From Microbacterium cremeum (lineage in GTDB: Bacteria > Actinomycetota > Actinomycetes > Actinomycetales > Microbacteriaceae): a stretch of 64,000 nt of DNA. This document shows, one piece after another, positions 1 to 9,067 of this stretch (its first letter is position 1; every line of letters starts with the position of its first letter). Made by a program: the position numbers and the translations under genes. The stretch is taken from NCBI RefSeq assembly GCF_015277855.1, contig NZ_CP063812.1:2666001-2730000 (forward strand), in the 5' to 3' direction. Below the pieces are notes generated by a model. That model had not been told where the DNA came from. It did not search any database and worked only from the letters and a program-made list of their open reading frames with translations.

Positions 1-538
1 AGCGCCAATCGGACGGCCAGACATGCGTGACGAGGCCCTGCTCCTTCTGGAGTGTGGCCAGGATCACCTGCGGGTTGATCCCGCAGGCCTGCGCGACCTT
101 GTAGATGATGCGCGAGGCGCGCTCGCGCACGCCGCCCGAGTAGGCACCGCACATCGCGTCGGCGTTCGTGGTGCGAGAGGTGTCGTACCAGTCCTTGAGG
201 CAGATGTAGCCCGCCTTGCACGAAGGGACCTTGCTCTGCAGGAAGCTCTGGATCTGCGCCTCGGTCATCGTGCTCTTGTTGAAGAACACGGCGTCGCTGA
301 TGATGTTGCCCGGCTGGAACTTGGAGAGATCGGCGGCCTTCACGACACCGGCGTCCGCGACGCCGCCCACGGCCGCCGGCACGTCGGCGCTCGTGGCCAA
401 CGCTCCGGCGGATGCCGCCGAAGCGGCCGCCGGCTGCGCGCCTGCGGCCATGCCGCCGACGAACAGCCCTGTCATCGCGATCGCTGCGACCGCCCCCCGC
501 GCGAGTGCGCGCACGTCTGCCTTCCAAGCCCCCGCCAT
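1..538 (-). CDS. secreted cell-wall-associated protein, N-terminal part (truncated by window edge)
   Basis: The frame starts at ATG 538 and runs off the left edge after 179 codons, so only the N-terminus is seen. It opens with a signal peptide: charged residues, a hydrophobic stretch (AIAMTGLFVGGMAAG) and an Ala-rich cleavage region. The mature part contains FQPGNIISD, MTEAQIQSFLQSKVPSC and the motif QACGINPQVILATLQKEQGLV. I know this module from secreted actinobacterial proteins that often continue into LGFP or FG-GAP repeats, but the C-terminal part is outside the window. Two Cys (in VPSCKAGYIC) may pair outside the cell. A CACACT box lies 6 bases before the ATG, consistent with a leaderless start. 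Function unknown; a wall-binding or muralytic role is a guess. Confidence 0.72.
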   Translation of the reverse strand, partial: MAGAWKADVRALARGAVAAIAMTGLFVGGMAAGAQPAAASAASAGALATSADVPAAVGGVADAGVVKAADLSKFQPGNIISDAVFFNKSTMTEAQIQSFLQSKVPSCKAGYICLKDWYDTSRTTNADAMCGAYSGGVRERASRIIYKVAQACGINPQVILATLQKEQGLVTHVWPSDWR

Positions 539-634
539 GGGACCAGTGTGGCGGATGTGACTGCTGAGTACAACATCAACGTCGCATCCGTTCGAACGAC
601 ACGCGACGCGCACCGATCTCTCAGCCGCCCGTCC

Positions 635-1765
635 TCACAGCTCCGCGTGGAGCATCCAGACCTTGTCGGCGGCCTCGCTCCACGAGAACGCACGCCCTCG
701 ATCCCCCGCCAGCACGGCCAGGCGTTCGGCGGCCGCCGTCGAAGACACGGCCGACGCGAGCGCCTCGCCCATGCCCGAGACGAGCTCCGCGGCATCGGCG
801 GCCCGGACGAGCACTCCCCCCTCGTGCACGATCTCCTCGTGCACGGCGGAAGCCGAGGCTACGACGGGCACGCCCAGGGTCAAGGCATCCACCACGCGCC
901 ACGGAAACGCCGCCCGCCGCGACGGCGCCACGAACGCCACCGCGCCGCCGAACACCGCCGCGCGGTCGGCCGCATCCAGCACGCCACGCACGTGCATCCG
1001 CCGCTCCGGCACGCCTGCGGCCGAGGCGAGCTCGACGACGGCGGGCTCGTGCCCCTCTTCCACCTCGATCACCACGATGGGAAGGTCCACACCGGATGCC
1101 GCGACCGCCGCGAGTCCGGCATCCAGGCCCTCCGAGGCCAGCGGTCCGCCACCCAGCAGCACGAAGCCCTCGGGAAGGTCGAGCGAACGCCGCCGCCCCA
1201 CCTCGTCCGACGGCACCGAGAATCCGAGGGGCGACGCTCCGGCGATCACCCTCACCCGATCGGCGAGCGAGGGCGCGATCTCGGCCACCCGCACGGCGAG
1301 CGAGTGCGTCGGCACGACCACCGCGTCGGCGTGCTTCCCCGCACGCTTCAGCATGGCCTTGTGCCACCCGACGACCGAGCGCGGCAGCTCCGCCGGCGAC
1401 TCCCAGGGCCGCAGATCCCACACCGTCACGACCGTCTGATCGTGGTCGTGCACGCGGTCGTGCCGTACGAGCGGTGCGAACAGCGTCGGCGAGTGGATCA
1501 TGCCGCCGCCGATCCCGGTGCCCACCCCCAGCTGCAGCGCGGCCGCGAGCTCGCGCCGCTGCAGCGCCGTGCGCCGTACCCCGGCGAGCCCTCCGACCGA
1601 CGCGAGCAGGGCGTCGTCGCCTCCGGCGGGCGCGATCGCCTCGACCTCGCACCCGCTCGGAGCGCCGAGCACGAGAGCTCGTGCGAGTTCCCGCGAAGCC
1701 TCCGCGATCTCCGGCTCGACCGGAGCGACGACCTGGTCGAGCATCACGCGCAACGTGGCGACCAC
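635..1765 (-). CDS. glycosyltransferase, GT-B fold (family 4-like)
   Basis: A 376-residue protein starting at GTG 1765, three bases after the stop of the LCP gene, so translation is probably coupled. The N-terminal half has the acceptor-side pattern of GT4 enzymes, including a G-rich loop (GVGTGIGGGMIHSP). The C-terminal half has the sugar-nucleotide side: a GPLASEGLD segment, the APSRRAAFPWRVVDAL stretch, then GVPVVAS and EIVHEGGVLV, which in this family contact the donor. No signal peptide or membrane segment, so it acts on the cytoplasmic face. With the adjacent LCP ligase it probably builds a wall glycopolymer. Donor and acceptor cannot be told from sequence. Confidence 0.85.
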   Translation of the reverse strand: MVATLRVMLDQVVAPVEPEIAEASRELARALVLGAPSGCEVEAIAPAGGDDALLASVGGLAGVRRTALQRRELAAALQLGVGTGIGGGMIHSPTLFAPLVRHDRVHDHDQTVVTVWDLRPWESPAELPRSVVGWHKAMLKRAGKHADAVVVPTHSLAVRVAEIAPSLADRVRVIAGASPLGFSVPSDEVGRRRSLDLPEGFVLLGGGPLASEGLDAGLAAVAASGVDLPIVVIEVEEGHEPAVVELASAAGVPERRMHVRGVLDAADRAAVFGGAVAFVAPSRRAAFPWRVVDALTLGVPVVASASAVHEEIVHEGGVLVRAADAAELVSGMGEALASAVSSTAAAERLAVLAGDRGRAFSWSEAADKVWMLHAEL

Positions 1766-1768
1766 GCG

Positions 1769-3247
1769 TCAGCCCTCCGGAGTGCCGGTCGGCGTCGGCG
1801 GGTGGAGCGTGGTCTGGATGAGCTCCTGGATGTAGGCGTAGTCGGGGTGGTACTCGTCGATGCCGCCCTCGGGCGTGAGCTCGATCGTGCTGACCGGCTC
1901 CTCCTTGGCCTTCACCGCGAGGTCGGCGAGCGCGGGGATGAGCGACTGCGGCAGGTCGGTCTTGACGAGGGCGGTGCCCGCAGTCGCGATCTCCTGGAAC
2001 CGGGTCAGAACGACCTGCGGCGTGAACTGGGCCAGGATCGCCTCCTGCAGCTGTCGTTGACGCTTCATGCGGTCGAAGTCGTTCGTGGTGTAGCGCGACC
2101 GTGCGTACCACTGCGCCGTGTCGCCGTCCATCCGCTGCGTGCCGGGCTCGATCCAGCCGATCGCCCACGCGTCGACGTTGTACGGGTCGACGCCCTCCGG
2201 CGGACCTCCCTTCGGCAGACGCTGCTCGACGGTGATCTCGACGCCGCCGAGCGCGTCGACGAGGGACGCGAAGCCGTGCATGTCGATGAACACGTAGTAC
2301 GGGATCTCGATTCCGAGGATCCCCTCCGCGGCGTCCTTCGTGGCTTCGATCGCAGGTTCGGAGCCCCTCGAGACGGCATCCGGGTACAGCGCGTTCCCGT
2401 CCTGGCACACCTCGACCTCGGTGCGCAGCTGGTTGATGCCGCTCCCCCATCCGCACGTGGGATCGCCGTGGCTCTCGTGCCCGTTCGGGTACCGATCCTG
2501 CATCGGGCCTTCCGCGAACGGGAAGTTCGGCATGTCGCGAGGGATGCCGGTGATCGTGGTCGCACCGGTCTCGGCGTTGACCGAGACCACCGAGATGCTG
2601 TCGAACCGCATCGAATCGCGGCCCTCGCCGCTGTCGGCACCGAGCAGGAGGATGTTGTAGTAGCCGTCGGAGGGCGGGACCACCGGCCCCGTCGCCTGGA
2701 AGATCGCGCCGAGCGTGTTGCGGACCGACCCCGCGACGTTCGAGGCGTACACGGCGCTCCCGGTCGAGACGACCGTGAGCAGGACGGCGAGCAACGCGAT
2801 GCCGAACCGCGACCACGTGCCGGTCTTCACGAGCCGCACGAGACGGAGGGTGTCGACGGTGAGCACCACCCACAGCACGCCGTACGCGAGGAAGAGCCCC
2901 TGTGCGATCAGCAGCGGGAGAGGCCGCAGCAGCGCGAGCCAGTCGGGCAGCCACGCGCCCGTGACGATGCTGAGCCCCGCCGTGGGCGCGAGCAGCGCGA
3001 ACAGCAGCGCCACGATGAGGAGCACCCACAGCAGCAGCGTCGTGGCGATCCCGAAGCGGCCGAGCCGCCGGTTGCCCGCCAGCACCTGGGCGGACCCGGG
3101 CATGAGGAAGTTCAGGGCGACCAGCCACCACCCGCGCTTGGTCATGATGGGGCGCGACGAGGCATCCGGATTGCGCATCGGCCGTTCCTCGACCACCCGC
3201 GACCGCGCGGACGGGCCGGCCGTTCGCGACGGGCTCATGACGCTCAC
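1769..3247 (-). CDS. LCP (LytR-CpsA-Psr) family wall-polymer ligase with multi-span N-terminus
   Basis: LCP proteins move undecaprenyl-linked glycopolymers onto peptidoglycan or other wall carriers. The catalytic domain (about residues 190-430) shows [20 protein letters not shown] and TGIPRDMPN, with the Asp/Arg residues typical of the phosphate-binding pocket, and later [19 protein letters not shown], the usual LCP signature. Ahead of it are about four hydrophobic spans (roughly residues 40-175), whereas most LCP proteins have one. The start is GTG 3247, overlapping the purE stop as GTGA; ATG 3238 is an in-frame alternative. The tail is rich in Pro and Thr. It lies between purE and the glycosyltransferase in one minus-strand run. 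Confidence 0.9.
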   Translation of the reverse strand: MSVMSPSRTAGPSARSRVVEERPMRNPDASSRPIMTKRGWWLVALNFLMPGSAQVLAGNRRLGRFGIATTLLLWVLLIVALLFALLAPTAGLSIVTGAWLPDWLALLRPLPLLIAQGLFLAYGVLWVVLTVDTLRLVRLVKTGTWSRFGIALLAVLLTVVSTGSAVYASNVAGSVRNTLGAIFQATGPVVPPSDGYYNILLLGADSGEGRDSMRFDSISVVSVNAETGATTITGIPRDMPNFPFAEGPMQDRYPNGHESHGDPTCGWGSGINQLRTEVEVCQDGNALYPDAVSRGSEPAIEATKDAAEGILGIEIPYYVFIDMHGFASLVDALGGVEITVEQRLPKGGPPEGVDPYNVDAWAIGWIEPGTQRMDGDTAQWYARSRYTTNDFDRMKRQRQLQEAILAQFTPQVVLTRFQEIATAGTALVKTDLPQSLIPALADLAVKAKEEPVSTIELTPEGGIDEYHPDYAYIQELIQTTLHPPTPTGTPEG

Positions 3248-3777
3248 AGCGACTCCTTGAGCCGCCGGTTCTTCTCCTCCACCTGGTGCTCGAGATCGCG
3301 CGCGTACGCCTCGACCCGCTCGGCGATGGCCGGATCGGCGGCGCCGAGGATCCGTGCGGCGAGGAGGCCGGCGTTCTTGGCGCCGTTGATCGAGACGGTG
3401 GCGACGGGGATGCCGGCGGGCATCTGCACGATGCTCAGGAGCGAGTCCATGCCGTCGAGCGTGGCGAGCTGGACGGGCACGCCGATCACCGGAAGCGCTG
3501 TGACCGAGGCCAGCATGCCCGGCAGGTGCGCCGCGCCGCCGGCGCCCGCGATGATCGCCCGCAGTCCGCGCGAGCGGGCCTCCCGGCCGTACCGCATGAG
3601 CTTGTCAGGGGTGCGATGCGCCGACACCACCTCGACCTCGTGGGGGATGCCGAAGTCGGTGAGTGCCTGGGAGGCGTCGCTCATGACCCGCCAGTCCGAG
3701 TCGGAACCCATGACCACGCCGACCAGCGGCGTGTCGGAGGAGTGCAGCGGCCCAGAGCTCGCAGTGGACACAGTCAC
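3244..3777 (-). CDS. purE: 5-(carboxyamino)imidazole ribonucleotide mutase
   Basis: PurE moves the carboxyl group of N5-CAIR to give CAIR in purine synthesis. The 177-residue protein shows the class I motifs [10 protein letters not shown] near the N-terminus, VSAHRTPD about 30 residues later, and [13 protein letters not shown], which form the substrate pocket. The start is GTG 3777. A TAGCCT box lies six bases upstream, so the transcript is probably leaderless, which supports this start over an internal one. PurK, which makes its substrate, lies just upstream on the same strand, separated by 155 bases that hold a palindromic repeat and this promoter. The LCP gene overlaps its stop. Confidence 0.96.
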   Translation of the reverse strand: MTVSTASSGPLHSSDTPLVGVVMGSDSDWRVMSDASQALTDFGIPHEVEVVSAHRTPDKLMRYGREARSRGLRAIIAGAGGAAHLPGMLASVTALPVIGVPVQLATLDGMDSLLSIVQMPAGIPVATVSINGAKNAGLLAARILGAADPAIAERVEAYARDLEHQVEEKNRRLKESL

Positions 3778-3783
3778 CCGTCA

Positions 3784-3789
3784 AGGCTA
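3784..3789 (-). promoter_or_regulatory. leaderless -10 box for purE
   Basis: On the minus strand TAGCCT is followed by six bases and then GTG 3777. A TANNNT box at this distance places the transcription start on or next to the start codon. This suggests purE, LCP and the glycosyltransferase can be transcribed apart from purK. Confidence 0.5.
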
Positions 3790-3840
3790 GGGGTCGAGGC
3801 TGGAAGAACCCCGCAACGGCGCGGCCTTCCGGCCGTTGAA

Positions 3841-3932
3841 CGCGTTTCGTCTTCGGGCGCCGGAGCGTCCTTCGCTCAACGACCGCGGGCTGCGGCCGTT
3901 GAGCGAGCGAGGAACGAGGGAGATGAAACGCG
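3841..3932. repeat. REP-like nested palindrome at the purK 3' end
   Basis: Outer arms CGCGTTTCGTC (3841-3851) and GATGAAACGCG (3922-3932) pair at 10 of 11 positions. Inner arms CGCTCAACGACCGC (3873-3886) and GCGGCCGTTGAGCG (3892-3905) pair at 13 of 14. The right arm ends at the base next to the purK stop codon (3933-3935). Related copies lie at 5781-5910 and 60656-60792. It could end purK transcription or stabilise the mRNA. Confidence 0.75.
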
Positions 3933-5069
3933 TCAGTCGACGAAGAAGGATGCCGCGGCCCGCGCCTGGTACGCCACCTCATCGAGATCGCTCCCGGCCA
4001 CGTTCACGTGCCCGACCTTGCGACCCGGTCGCGGCGCCTTGCCGTAGGTGTGCACCTTCGCCGCCGGATGCTCGGTCATGGCGGCGGCGAACCGCGCATC
4101 GAGCGAATCCGCCGCGGGCCCGCCGAGGATGTTGACCATCACCGACCACTCCGCCACCGGATCGGCGTCGCCGAGCGGCAGATCGAGCACGGCGCGGAGG
4201 TGCTGCTCGAACTGGCTGGTGATCGCACCGTCCTGGCTCCAGTGCCCGCTGTTGTGCGGGCGCATCGCGAGCTCGTTGACCAGGAGCCGCTCGTCGGTGG
4301 TCTCGAACAGCTCGACGGCGAGCATGCCGGTGACGCCGAGGCCGTCGGCGATGCCGACACCGATCGTCGAGGCCACGCGCTGCAGTCGCTCGGCGGCGTG
4401 CGGCGCCGGGGCGATCACCTCGGCGCACACGCCGTCGCGCTGCACGGTCTCGACGACGGGGTAGGCGCGCACCGCACCGGACGGGCGGCGGGCGACCTGC
4501 TGAGCGAGCTCGCGAGAGAAGTCGACGAGCTCTTCGGCGAGCAGCGCACCGCCACGGGCGTCCTCGGCGAGCGCGGCGAACCAGTCGTCGGCCTCGGTGG
4601 CCGCCGAGACGACGCGCACGCCCTTGCCGTCGTAGCCGCCGCGCGGGGTCTTCACGACGGCGCGGCCGCCGTGGTCGTCGATGAAGGCCTGCAGCTCGTC
4701 GGTGTTCGACACGGCCGCCCAGTCGGGCTGCGGCATCCCCAGCTCCTGCAGGCGGGCGCGCATGAGCAGCTTGTCCTGCGCGAACCTCAGCGCGGCGGGT
4801 CCCGGGTGCACCGCGACCCCGGCGTCGACGAGCGCGGCGAGCACGTCCTGCGGCACGTGCTCGTGGTCGAACGTGACCACGTCGACGTCGCGCGCGAAGG
4901 CGAGGACGGTGTCGGCGTCGCGGTAGTCGCCCACCGCGGTGGCGGCGAGGGATGCCGACATCCCCGCTTCCTCGGCGAGCACCCGCAGCTCGACCCCGAG
5001 CTCGACCGCCGGCGCGATCATCATCCGGGCCAGCTGCCCGCCACCGACGACTCCGACTCGCAGCGCCAT
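3933..5069 (-). CDS. purK: N5-carboxyaminoimidazole ribonucleotide synthase
   Basis: PurK is an ATP-grasp enzyme that makes N5-CAIR from AIR, ATP and bicarbonate, the step before PurE. The 378-residue length is normal. The N-terminus has the dinucleotide-like loop GVVGGGQLARMM. The ATP-grasp domain shows KTPRGGYDGKGVRV (ATP-binding loop), and NELAMRPHNSGHWSQDG carries the metal- and AIR-binding residues, followed by TSQFEQHLRAV. The start is ATG 5069 with the ribosome binding site AAGGGAG eight bases or fewer upstream, so unlike many genes here it has a leader. Its stop abuts a palindromic repeat. Confidence 0.96.
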   Translation of the reverse strand: MALRVGVVGGGQLARMMIAPAVELGVELRVLAEEAGMSASLAATAVGDYRDADTVLAFARDVDVVTFDHEHVPQDVLAALVDAGVAVHPGPAALRFAQDKLLMRARLQELGMPQPDWAAVSNTDELQAFIDDHGGRAVVKTPRGGYDGKGVRVVSAATEADDWFAALAEDARGGALLAEELVDFSRELAQQVARRPSGAVRAYPVVETVQRDGVCAEVIAPAPHAAERLQRVASTIGVGIADGLGVTGMLAVELFETTDERLLVNELAMRPHNSGHWSQDGAITSQFEQHLRAVLDLPLGDADPVAEWSVMVNILGGPAADSLDARFAAAMTEHPAAKVHTYGKAPRPGRKVGHVNVAGSDLDEVAYQARAAASFFVD

Positions 5070-5129
5070 GCCGCTCCCTTCAGGACTGTCGTCCCATCAT
5101 CCCGCACGCGCGGGCACGGGGTCGACTCG

Positions 5130-5699
5130 TCACCGGGCGGGCGGAACCGGCGGCGGCGGGCCGGGCGGCAGCGGCTGGGCGTCGCGATGCGCGAGGATCT
5201 GGTTCACCTCGACCTGGTCGACGAGCGCCTCGTGCACCAGCTCGACGCTCGGGATGTTCGCGAGGCGGAGCGGTTCATCGACACCGTTCGACAGCGTGAT
5301 CGTGCCCGCACCCCACAGGCGCTGCAGGATGCCGCGACGCACCTGCAGCCGGTAGCCGCGCACATGCATCAGCTCACGGCGCCGGGCCGCGAGGATCCCG
5401 CGGCGTTCCAGCACGCGGCGCGTCGTGATCGTGTAGACGTGCGCCCACCACGCGAGGAACGGCAGCAGCACGAGCACCAGCACGACGCCGCCGGCGGCGG
5501 CCAGCAGCATCCAGTCCTCGAACGGCGCCGGAAGGTTGCCGTAGAAGTAGCCGCACGCGCCGGCGACGGCGACCATCACGATCGCCGACCACGTCAGCCG
5601 GCGCGCGTGTCCGCGGAACCGCGCGACGAGCAGCTCGGGCGTCGGCGCGCCGGGAGCGGGCGTCAGCGGTCTGCCGCCATAGCTCGTCGGCTGCGTCAT
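5130..5699 (-). CDS. PH-domain membrane protein (bPH2 type)
   Basis: A 189-residue protein with two hydrophobic spans (about residues 36-55 and 64-85, the second rich in Val and Leu) followed by a bacterial pleckstrin-homology-like region: YTITTRRVLERRGILAARRREL, then YRLQVRRGILQRLWGAGTITL and DEPLRLANIPSVE. This pattern is typical of the small bPH2 proteins common in actinobacteria. The C-terminus is Pro-rich. The start ATG 5699 has CACAAT six bases upstream and probably begins a leaderless message. Function unknown; the gene sits between purK and birA, as a similar protein does in other actinobacteria (from memory). Confidence 0.8.
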   Translation of the reverse strand: MTQPTSYGGRPLTPAPGAPTPELLVARFRGHARRLTWSAIVMVAVAGACGYFYGNLPAPFEDWMLLAAAGGVVLVLVLLPFLAWWAHVYTITTRRVLERRGILAARRRELMHVRGYRLQVRRGILQRLWGAGTITLSNGVDEPLRLANIPSVELVHEALVDQVEVNQILAHRDAQPLPPGPPPPVPPAR

Positions 5700-5780
5700 G
5701 CCTCCATTGTGGGGTGCGTCGCCGACACTGCGGCGGCCACCCGCCGCTTTGCGTCATGTCGGGCGACGGTCGTCGAGCGA

Positions 5781-5910
5781 CACTTCGACTCGCTTCGCTC
5801 GCTCAGTGCGGGTCTCCGCGAGACGAGACGTCACGAATCGTCGCACGACCGAGACTGCTCGTCGGTCGAAAGCGTTTCGTCTCGCTCGCCGGCGCTCGCT
5901 CAACGACCGG
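5781..5910. repeat. two degenerate REP-like copies between the PH-domain gene and birA
   Basis: The stretch holds CACTTCGACTCGCTTCGCTC (5781-5800, continuing GCTCAGTG) and a better copy, GCGTTTCGTCTCGCTCG, followed by CGCTCGCTCAACGACCGG (5872-5910). Both match halves of the family seen at 3841-3932 and 60656-60792. The second copy ends 10 bases before the birA stop codon. Confidence 0.6.
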
Positions 5911-5920
5911 TGACCGGAGG

Positions 5921-6718
5921 TCAGCGGACGTGGACGACGTCTCCGGCCGACACGATGCTCTCGAACTCGGAGTCCTGCTCGACGACGAGCCGGCCGTCGG
6001 CGTCGATCCGCCGCGCCCGGCCGCGCAGCGTCTCGCCGTCGGGCAGCGAGACCGCCACGTCGCTGCCGATGGTGCTGCACAGGCTCTCGACCGCGGTCCG
6101 CACGCCCGAGGCCTCGGCGTCGCCGCCGGCGACCGTGAGCGCCGAAAGCTGCTCGTCGAGCGCCGTGAGGTAGTCGGCGAGGAGCCGGTCCTCGTCGCAC
6201 ACCCGCCCGACCGCCTCGAACGACGTCGCCGTCTCGACCGGAAGATCGGTACGCGACATGCGCGTGTTGACCCCCGAGCCGACGACGACGGTATCCGGAT
6301 GCCCCGGCACGACCTCCGCGAGGATCCCGCACACCTTGCCGGCGTCGAGGAGGACGTCGTTCGGCCATTTGAGCGACGCGAAGTGCGCAGTGCCCGCGAG
6401 CTGCGCCCGGACGGCACGGGTCATGGCGGCTCCGGCCAGGAGCGGGATCCAGCCGCGAGACGCCACCGGAAGACCGGGCACGCGCACCACCACCGACGCC
6501 GCGAGCGCGGTGCCTGGCGGCGTGACCCACGACCGGTCGAGGCGTCCTCGCCCTGCCCGCTGGTCGGTCGTCAGCAGCACCGAGAGGTGCGGCCAATCGC
6601 CGGGAGCCTCCACCACGTGATGGACGACGTCGGCGTTGGTCGAGTCCGTCGTCGGCACGACCTGCACGCGCGGGCTCACGGCAGCGGTCAGCGGGTACCC
6701 CTCGGGCGCGATCGTCAT
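5921..6718 (-). CDS. birA: biotin--[acetyl-CoA-carboxylase] ligase
   Basis: BirA activates biotin with ATP and attaches it to the biotin carrier lysine of carboxylases. The 265-residue protein is the monofunctional form with no N-terminal DNA-binding domain. It shows the substrate-binding motif [15 protein letters not shown] (the GRGR loop of biotinyl-AMP binding), LKWPNDVL and KVCGILAEV, and a small C-terminal SH3-like domain. I choose ATG 6718 over 6727 because a TAGCGT box lies exactly seven bases before 6718, the leaderless spacing seen all over this window. It is divergent from the carboxylase beta subunit, whose partner subunit it biotinylates. Confidence 0.95.
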   Translation of the reverse strand: MTIAPEGYPLTAAVSPRVQVVPTTDSTNADVVHHVVEAPGDWPHLSVLLTTDQRAGRGRLDRSWVTPPGTALAASVVVRVPGLPVASRGWIPLLAGAAMTRAVRAQLAGTAHFASLKWPNDVLLDAGKVCGILAEVVPGHPDTVVVGSGVNTRMSRTDLPVETATSFEAVGRVCDEDRLLADYLTALDEQLSALTVAGGDAEASGVRTAVESLCSTIGSDVAVSLPDGETLRGRARRIDADGRLVVEQDSEFESIVSAGDVVHVR

Positions 6719-6725
6719 GGACCTC

Positions 6726-6731
6726 ACGCTA
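6726..6731 (-). promoter_or_regulatory. leaderless -10 box deciding the birA start
   Basis: TAGCGT on the minus strand, seven bases before ATG 6718. It overlaps the alternative upstream ATG (6727), which therefore is unlikely to be transcribed from this promoter. Confidence 0.5.
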
Positions 6732-6836
6732 CGCCCCTCTCCCGGGCGGAACGAGGGAGACGTCCGCGACGGACGTGCACAGCGGATGCCGGGACCCCTT
6801 GTGCGAACCCTCCAACGGATGCCGCGACCCCGCCGA

Positions 6837-6842
6837 TAGGGT
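6837..6842 (+). promoter_or_regulatory. leaderless -10 box for the carboxylase beta subunit
   Basis: TAGGGT followed by seven bases and then GTG 6850. It supports GTG 6850 over the upstream in-frame starts. Confidence 0.5.
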
Positions 6843-6849
6843 GGAATCC

Positions 6850-8448
6850 GTGACTCAGCCGTCAGACCTCCCCGACCTGTCGACGACCGCCGGCAAGATC
6901 GCCGATCTCCGCGCCCGCTATCAGGAGGCCGTCCTCGACGCCGAGGCCGTCGCCCAGGAGAAGCAGCACGCGAAGGGCAAGGGCACCGCGCGCGAGCGCA
7001 TCGAGCTCCTGGTCGACCCGGGCAGCTTCGTCGAGCTCGACGAGTACGTGCGCCACCGCACCACGGCGTTCGGCATGGACCGCTCCCGCCCCTACGGCGA
7101 CTCGGTCGTGACGGGCGTGGGCACGATCCACGGCCGCACGGTGGCCGTGTACGCCCAGGACTTCTCGACGTTCGGGGGGTCGCTGGGCGAGGTCGCCGGC
7201 GAGAAGATCATCAAGGTCATGGAGTTCGCCCTGCGCAGCGGCATCCCCATCGTGGGAATGCTCGACTCCGGCGGCGCCCGCATCCAGGAGGGCGTGGTCG
7301 CGCTCGGCAAGTACGGCGAGATCTTCCGGCTCAACACCGCGGCATCCGGAGTCATCCCGCAGATCTCGATCATCATGGGCCCCGCCGCCGGAGGCGCGGT
7401 GTACTCCCCCGCGCTCACGGACTTCGTCGTGATGGTCGACAAGACGAGCCAGATGTTCGTCACCGGACCCGACGTCATCAAGACGGTCACCGGCGAGGAC
7501 GTCGGCATGGAGGAGCTCGGCGGCGCGCACACGCACAACTCGCGCTCCGGCGTCGCGCACTACCTCGCCGAAGACGAGGACGACGCGATCGACTACGTGC
7601 GCACCATGCTCGGCTTCCTCCCCGACAACAACATGGCCGAGCTGCCGGTGTACGAGACCGGGTTCGAATTCGAGACGACGGATGCCGATCGCGCGCTGAA
7701 CACGATCATCCCCGACTCGCCCAACCAGCCCTACGACATCCACCAGGTGATCCGCGGCATCGTCGACGCCGAGGACTTCCTCGAGGTGCAGCCGCTGTTC
7801 GCCCCCAACATCGTGATCGGCTTCGGCCGCGTCGAAGGGCGCTCGGTCGGCATCATCGCGAACCAGCCGTCGCAGATGGCCGGCACGCTGAACATCGAGG
7901 CCGGCGAGAAGGCGAGCCGCTTCGTGCGGTTCTGCGACGCCTTCTCGATCCCGATCGTGACGCTCGTCGACGTGCCCGGCTACCTGCCCGGCACCGACCA
8001 GGAGTGGACCGGCGTCATCCGCCGCGGGGCCAAGCTCCTCTACGCCTACGCCGAGGCGACCGTGCCCCTGGTCACGGTGATCCTGCGCAAGGCCTACGGC
8101 GGCGCGTACATCGTGATGGGCTCCAAGCAGCTGGGCGCCGACATCAACCTCGCGTGGCCCACCGCCGAGATCGCCGTCATGGGCGGTCAGGGCGCGGTCA
8201 ACATCCTCTACCGCGGCGAGATCAAGCGTGCCGAAGAGGCCGGCGAGGATGTCGCCGCCGTGCGCACGCGCCTGGCCAACGAGTACACCTACAACGTGGC
8301 ATCCCCATTCCTCGCCGCCGAGCGCGGCGAGTTGGACGGCATCATCGAGCCGGCGCAGACCCGCGTCTCCATCGCGAAGGCGCTGCGGGCGCTGCGCGGC
8401 AAGCGCGCGACGCTGCCGCCCAAGAAGCACGGGAACATCCCGCTGTGA
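6850..8448 (+). CDS. acyl-CoA (propionyl/acetyl-CoA) carboxylase beta subunit
   Basis: The carboxyltransferase subunit moves CO2 from carboxybiotin to acetyl- or propionyl-CoA. The 532-residue protein shows the crotonase-like features of the family: [16 protein letters not shown] near the N-terminus, the first oxyanion segment [27 protein letters not shown], and in the C-terminal half [16 protein letters not shown] and [18 protein letters not shown] with the second oxyanion pair. No zinc finger, as expected for the AccD5/PccB type. GTG 6850 is chosen for the leaderless TAGGGT spacing and because the family N-terminus aligns there. It overlaps the epsilon subunit gene by four bases. Confidence 0.95.
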   Translation: MTQPSDLPDLSTTAGKIADLRARYQEAVLDAEAVAQEKQHAKGKGTARERIELLVDPGSFVELDEYVRHRTTAFGMDRSRPYGDSVVTGVGTIHGRTVAVYAQDFSTFGGSLGEVAGEKIIKVMEFALRSGIPIVGMLDSGGARIQEGVVALGKYGEIFRLNTAASGVIPQISIIMGPAAGGAVYSPALTDFVVMVDKTSQMFVTGPDVIKTVTGEDVGMEELGGAHTHNSRSGVAHYLAEDEDDAIDYVRTMLGFLPDNNMAELPVYETGFEFETTDADRALNTIIPDSPNQPYDIHQVIRGIVDAEDFLEVQPLFAPNIVIGFGRVEGRSVGIIANQPSQMAGTLNIEAGEKASRFVRFCDAFSIPIVTLVDVPGYLPGTDQEWTGVIRRGAKLLYAYAEATVPLVTVILRKAYGGAYIVMGSKQLGADINLAWPTAEIAVMGGQGAVNILYRGEIKRAEEAGEDVAAVRTRLANEYTYNVASPFLAAERGELDGIIEPAQTRVSIAKALRALRGKRATLPPKKHGNIPL

Positions 8449-8678
8449 GCACCGCCGACGACACCGCACGCGAGGCCGTCACGATCGATGTGCTGCGCGG
8501 AGCGCCGACCGAGGAGGAGCTGGCCGCCCTCATCGCGGTCGTCAGCGAGGCGTACGCGACCGAGGCGGCCGAGGCCGTGGCGGACGACGCAGCGCGGCGC
8601 AGCGGGTGGGAGCTGTCGCAGCGCGCCATTCGTCAGCCGCTGCGCCGCGACCTCGGCTGGCGCGCGGTCGTCGGGTAG
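8445..8678 (+). CDS. acyl-CoA carboxylase epsilon subunit
   Basis: A 77-residue protein starting at GTG 8445, overlapping the beta subunit stop as GTGA. It has the short actinobacterial epsilon pattern: an acidic N-terminus, [22 protein letters not shown], and a C-terminal [19 protein letters not shown]. In Streptomyces and Mycobacterium such subunits help the beta hexamer assemble with the biotinylated alpha subunit. Similarity in this family is low, so the assignment rests on the PTEEE-AAL motif, the size and the position directly after the beta gene. Confidence 0.88.
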   Translation: MSTADDTAREAVTIDVLRGAPTEEELAALIAVVSEAYATEAAEAVADDAARRSGWELSQRAIRQPLRRDLGWRAVVG

Positions 8679-8857
8679 CGGGCCCGCGGGCGTGTCGCGA
8701 CACGGCTGAAGCGCGGGCGCGGCGGCTGCGGCATCCGTTTGTCCCCCGAAATACCTACAGACGAGGTTCTTGCACCCCCCGCATACTGGAACAGCTGGAA
8801 CGCTTCTGCGTTCGGCCGATCCGGCCTCCTCACTGCGGATGTCACGGATTCGGCCTT

Positions 8858-8884
8858 GCGGACGGTTTTCGGGTAACCGTCCGC
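8858..8884. terminator. perfect 10-bp hairpin
   Basis: Arms GCGGACGGTT (8858-8867) and AACCGTCCGC (8875-8884) with loop TTCGGGT. It is the first of three consecutive hairpins after the carboxylase operon. Confidence 0.55.
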
Positions 8885-8885
8885 C

Positions 8886-8920
8886 AGGCGAGGGGCGGGC
8901 GGCTTCGCCGCCCCTCGCCT
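8886..8920. terminator. perfect 13-bp hairpin
   Basis: Arms AGGCGAGGGGCGG (8886-8898) and CCGCCCCTCGCCT (8908-8920), loop of nine bases. It is followed on the plus strand by TCTCCTACTCC, so it could work as an intrinsic terminator with a weak T tract. Confidence 0.6.
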
Positions 8921-8930
8921 TCTCCTACTC

Positions 8931-8972
8931 CGCTCCCCGTTCAGCTTCCCTCCCCCTGCTGAACGGGGAGCG
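8931..8972. terminator. perfect 15-bp hairpin, bidirectional terminator candidate
   Basis: Arms CGCTCCCCGTTCAGC (8931-8945) and GCTGAACGGGGAGCG (8958-8972), with a 12-base pyrimidine loop. It is followed by AAACTTCTTCG. It lies between the convergent carboxylase and sensor-kinase operons. Confidence 0.65.
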
Positions 8973-9067
8973 AAACTTCTTCGTCCGCCGGGTCGGCGTG
9001 GCCGTCAGACTCGCCGTCCGGGGGCAGCGCTGAGGCCCCGCTCGGGCGCAGCGCTGAGGCGCGGCCG

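Larger units (their letters stand above)
8679..9067. other. gene-free interval with four strong palindromes
   Basis: No credible reading frame is seen. The interval lies between convergent genes. It holds a perfect 14-base palindrome (CGTGTCGCGACACG, 8691-8704), then three perfect hairpins in a row at 8858-8972 (listed separately), then the direct repeat GCAGCGCTGAGGC (near 9025 and 9048). The hairpins probably end transcription from both sides; a structured small RNA is possible. Confidence 0.6.

Noticed and set aside
23..3790. Open frame of 1255 codons on the plus strand
   Set aside because: It runs opposite to purE, LCP and glycosyltransferase genes and encodes an Arg/His/Asp-rich sequence typical of antisense frames in GC-rich DNA.
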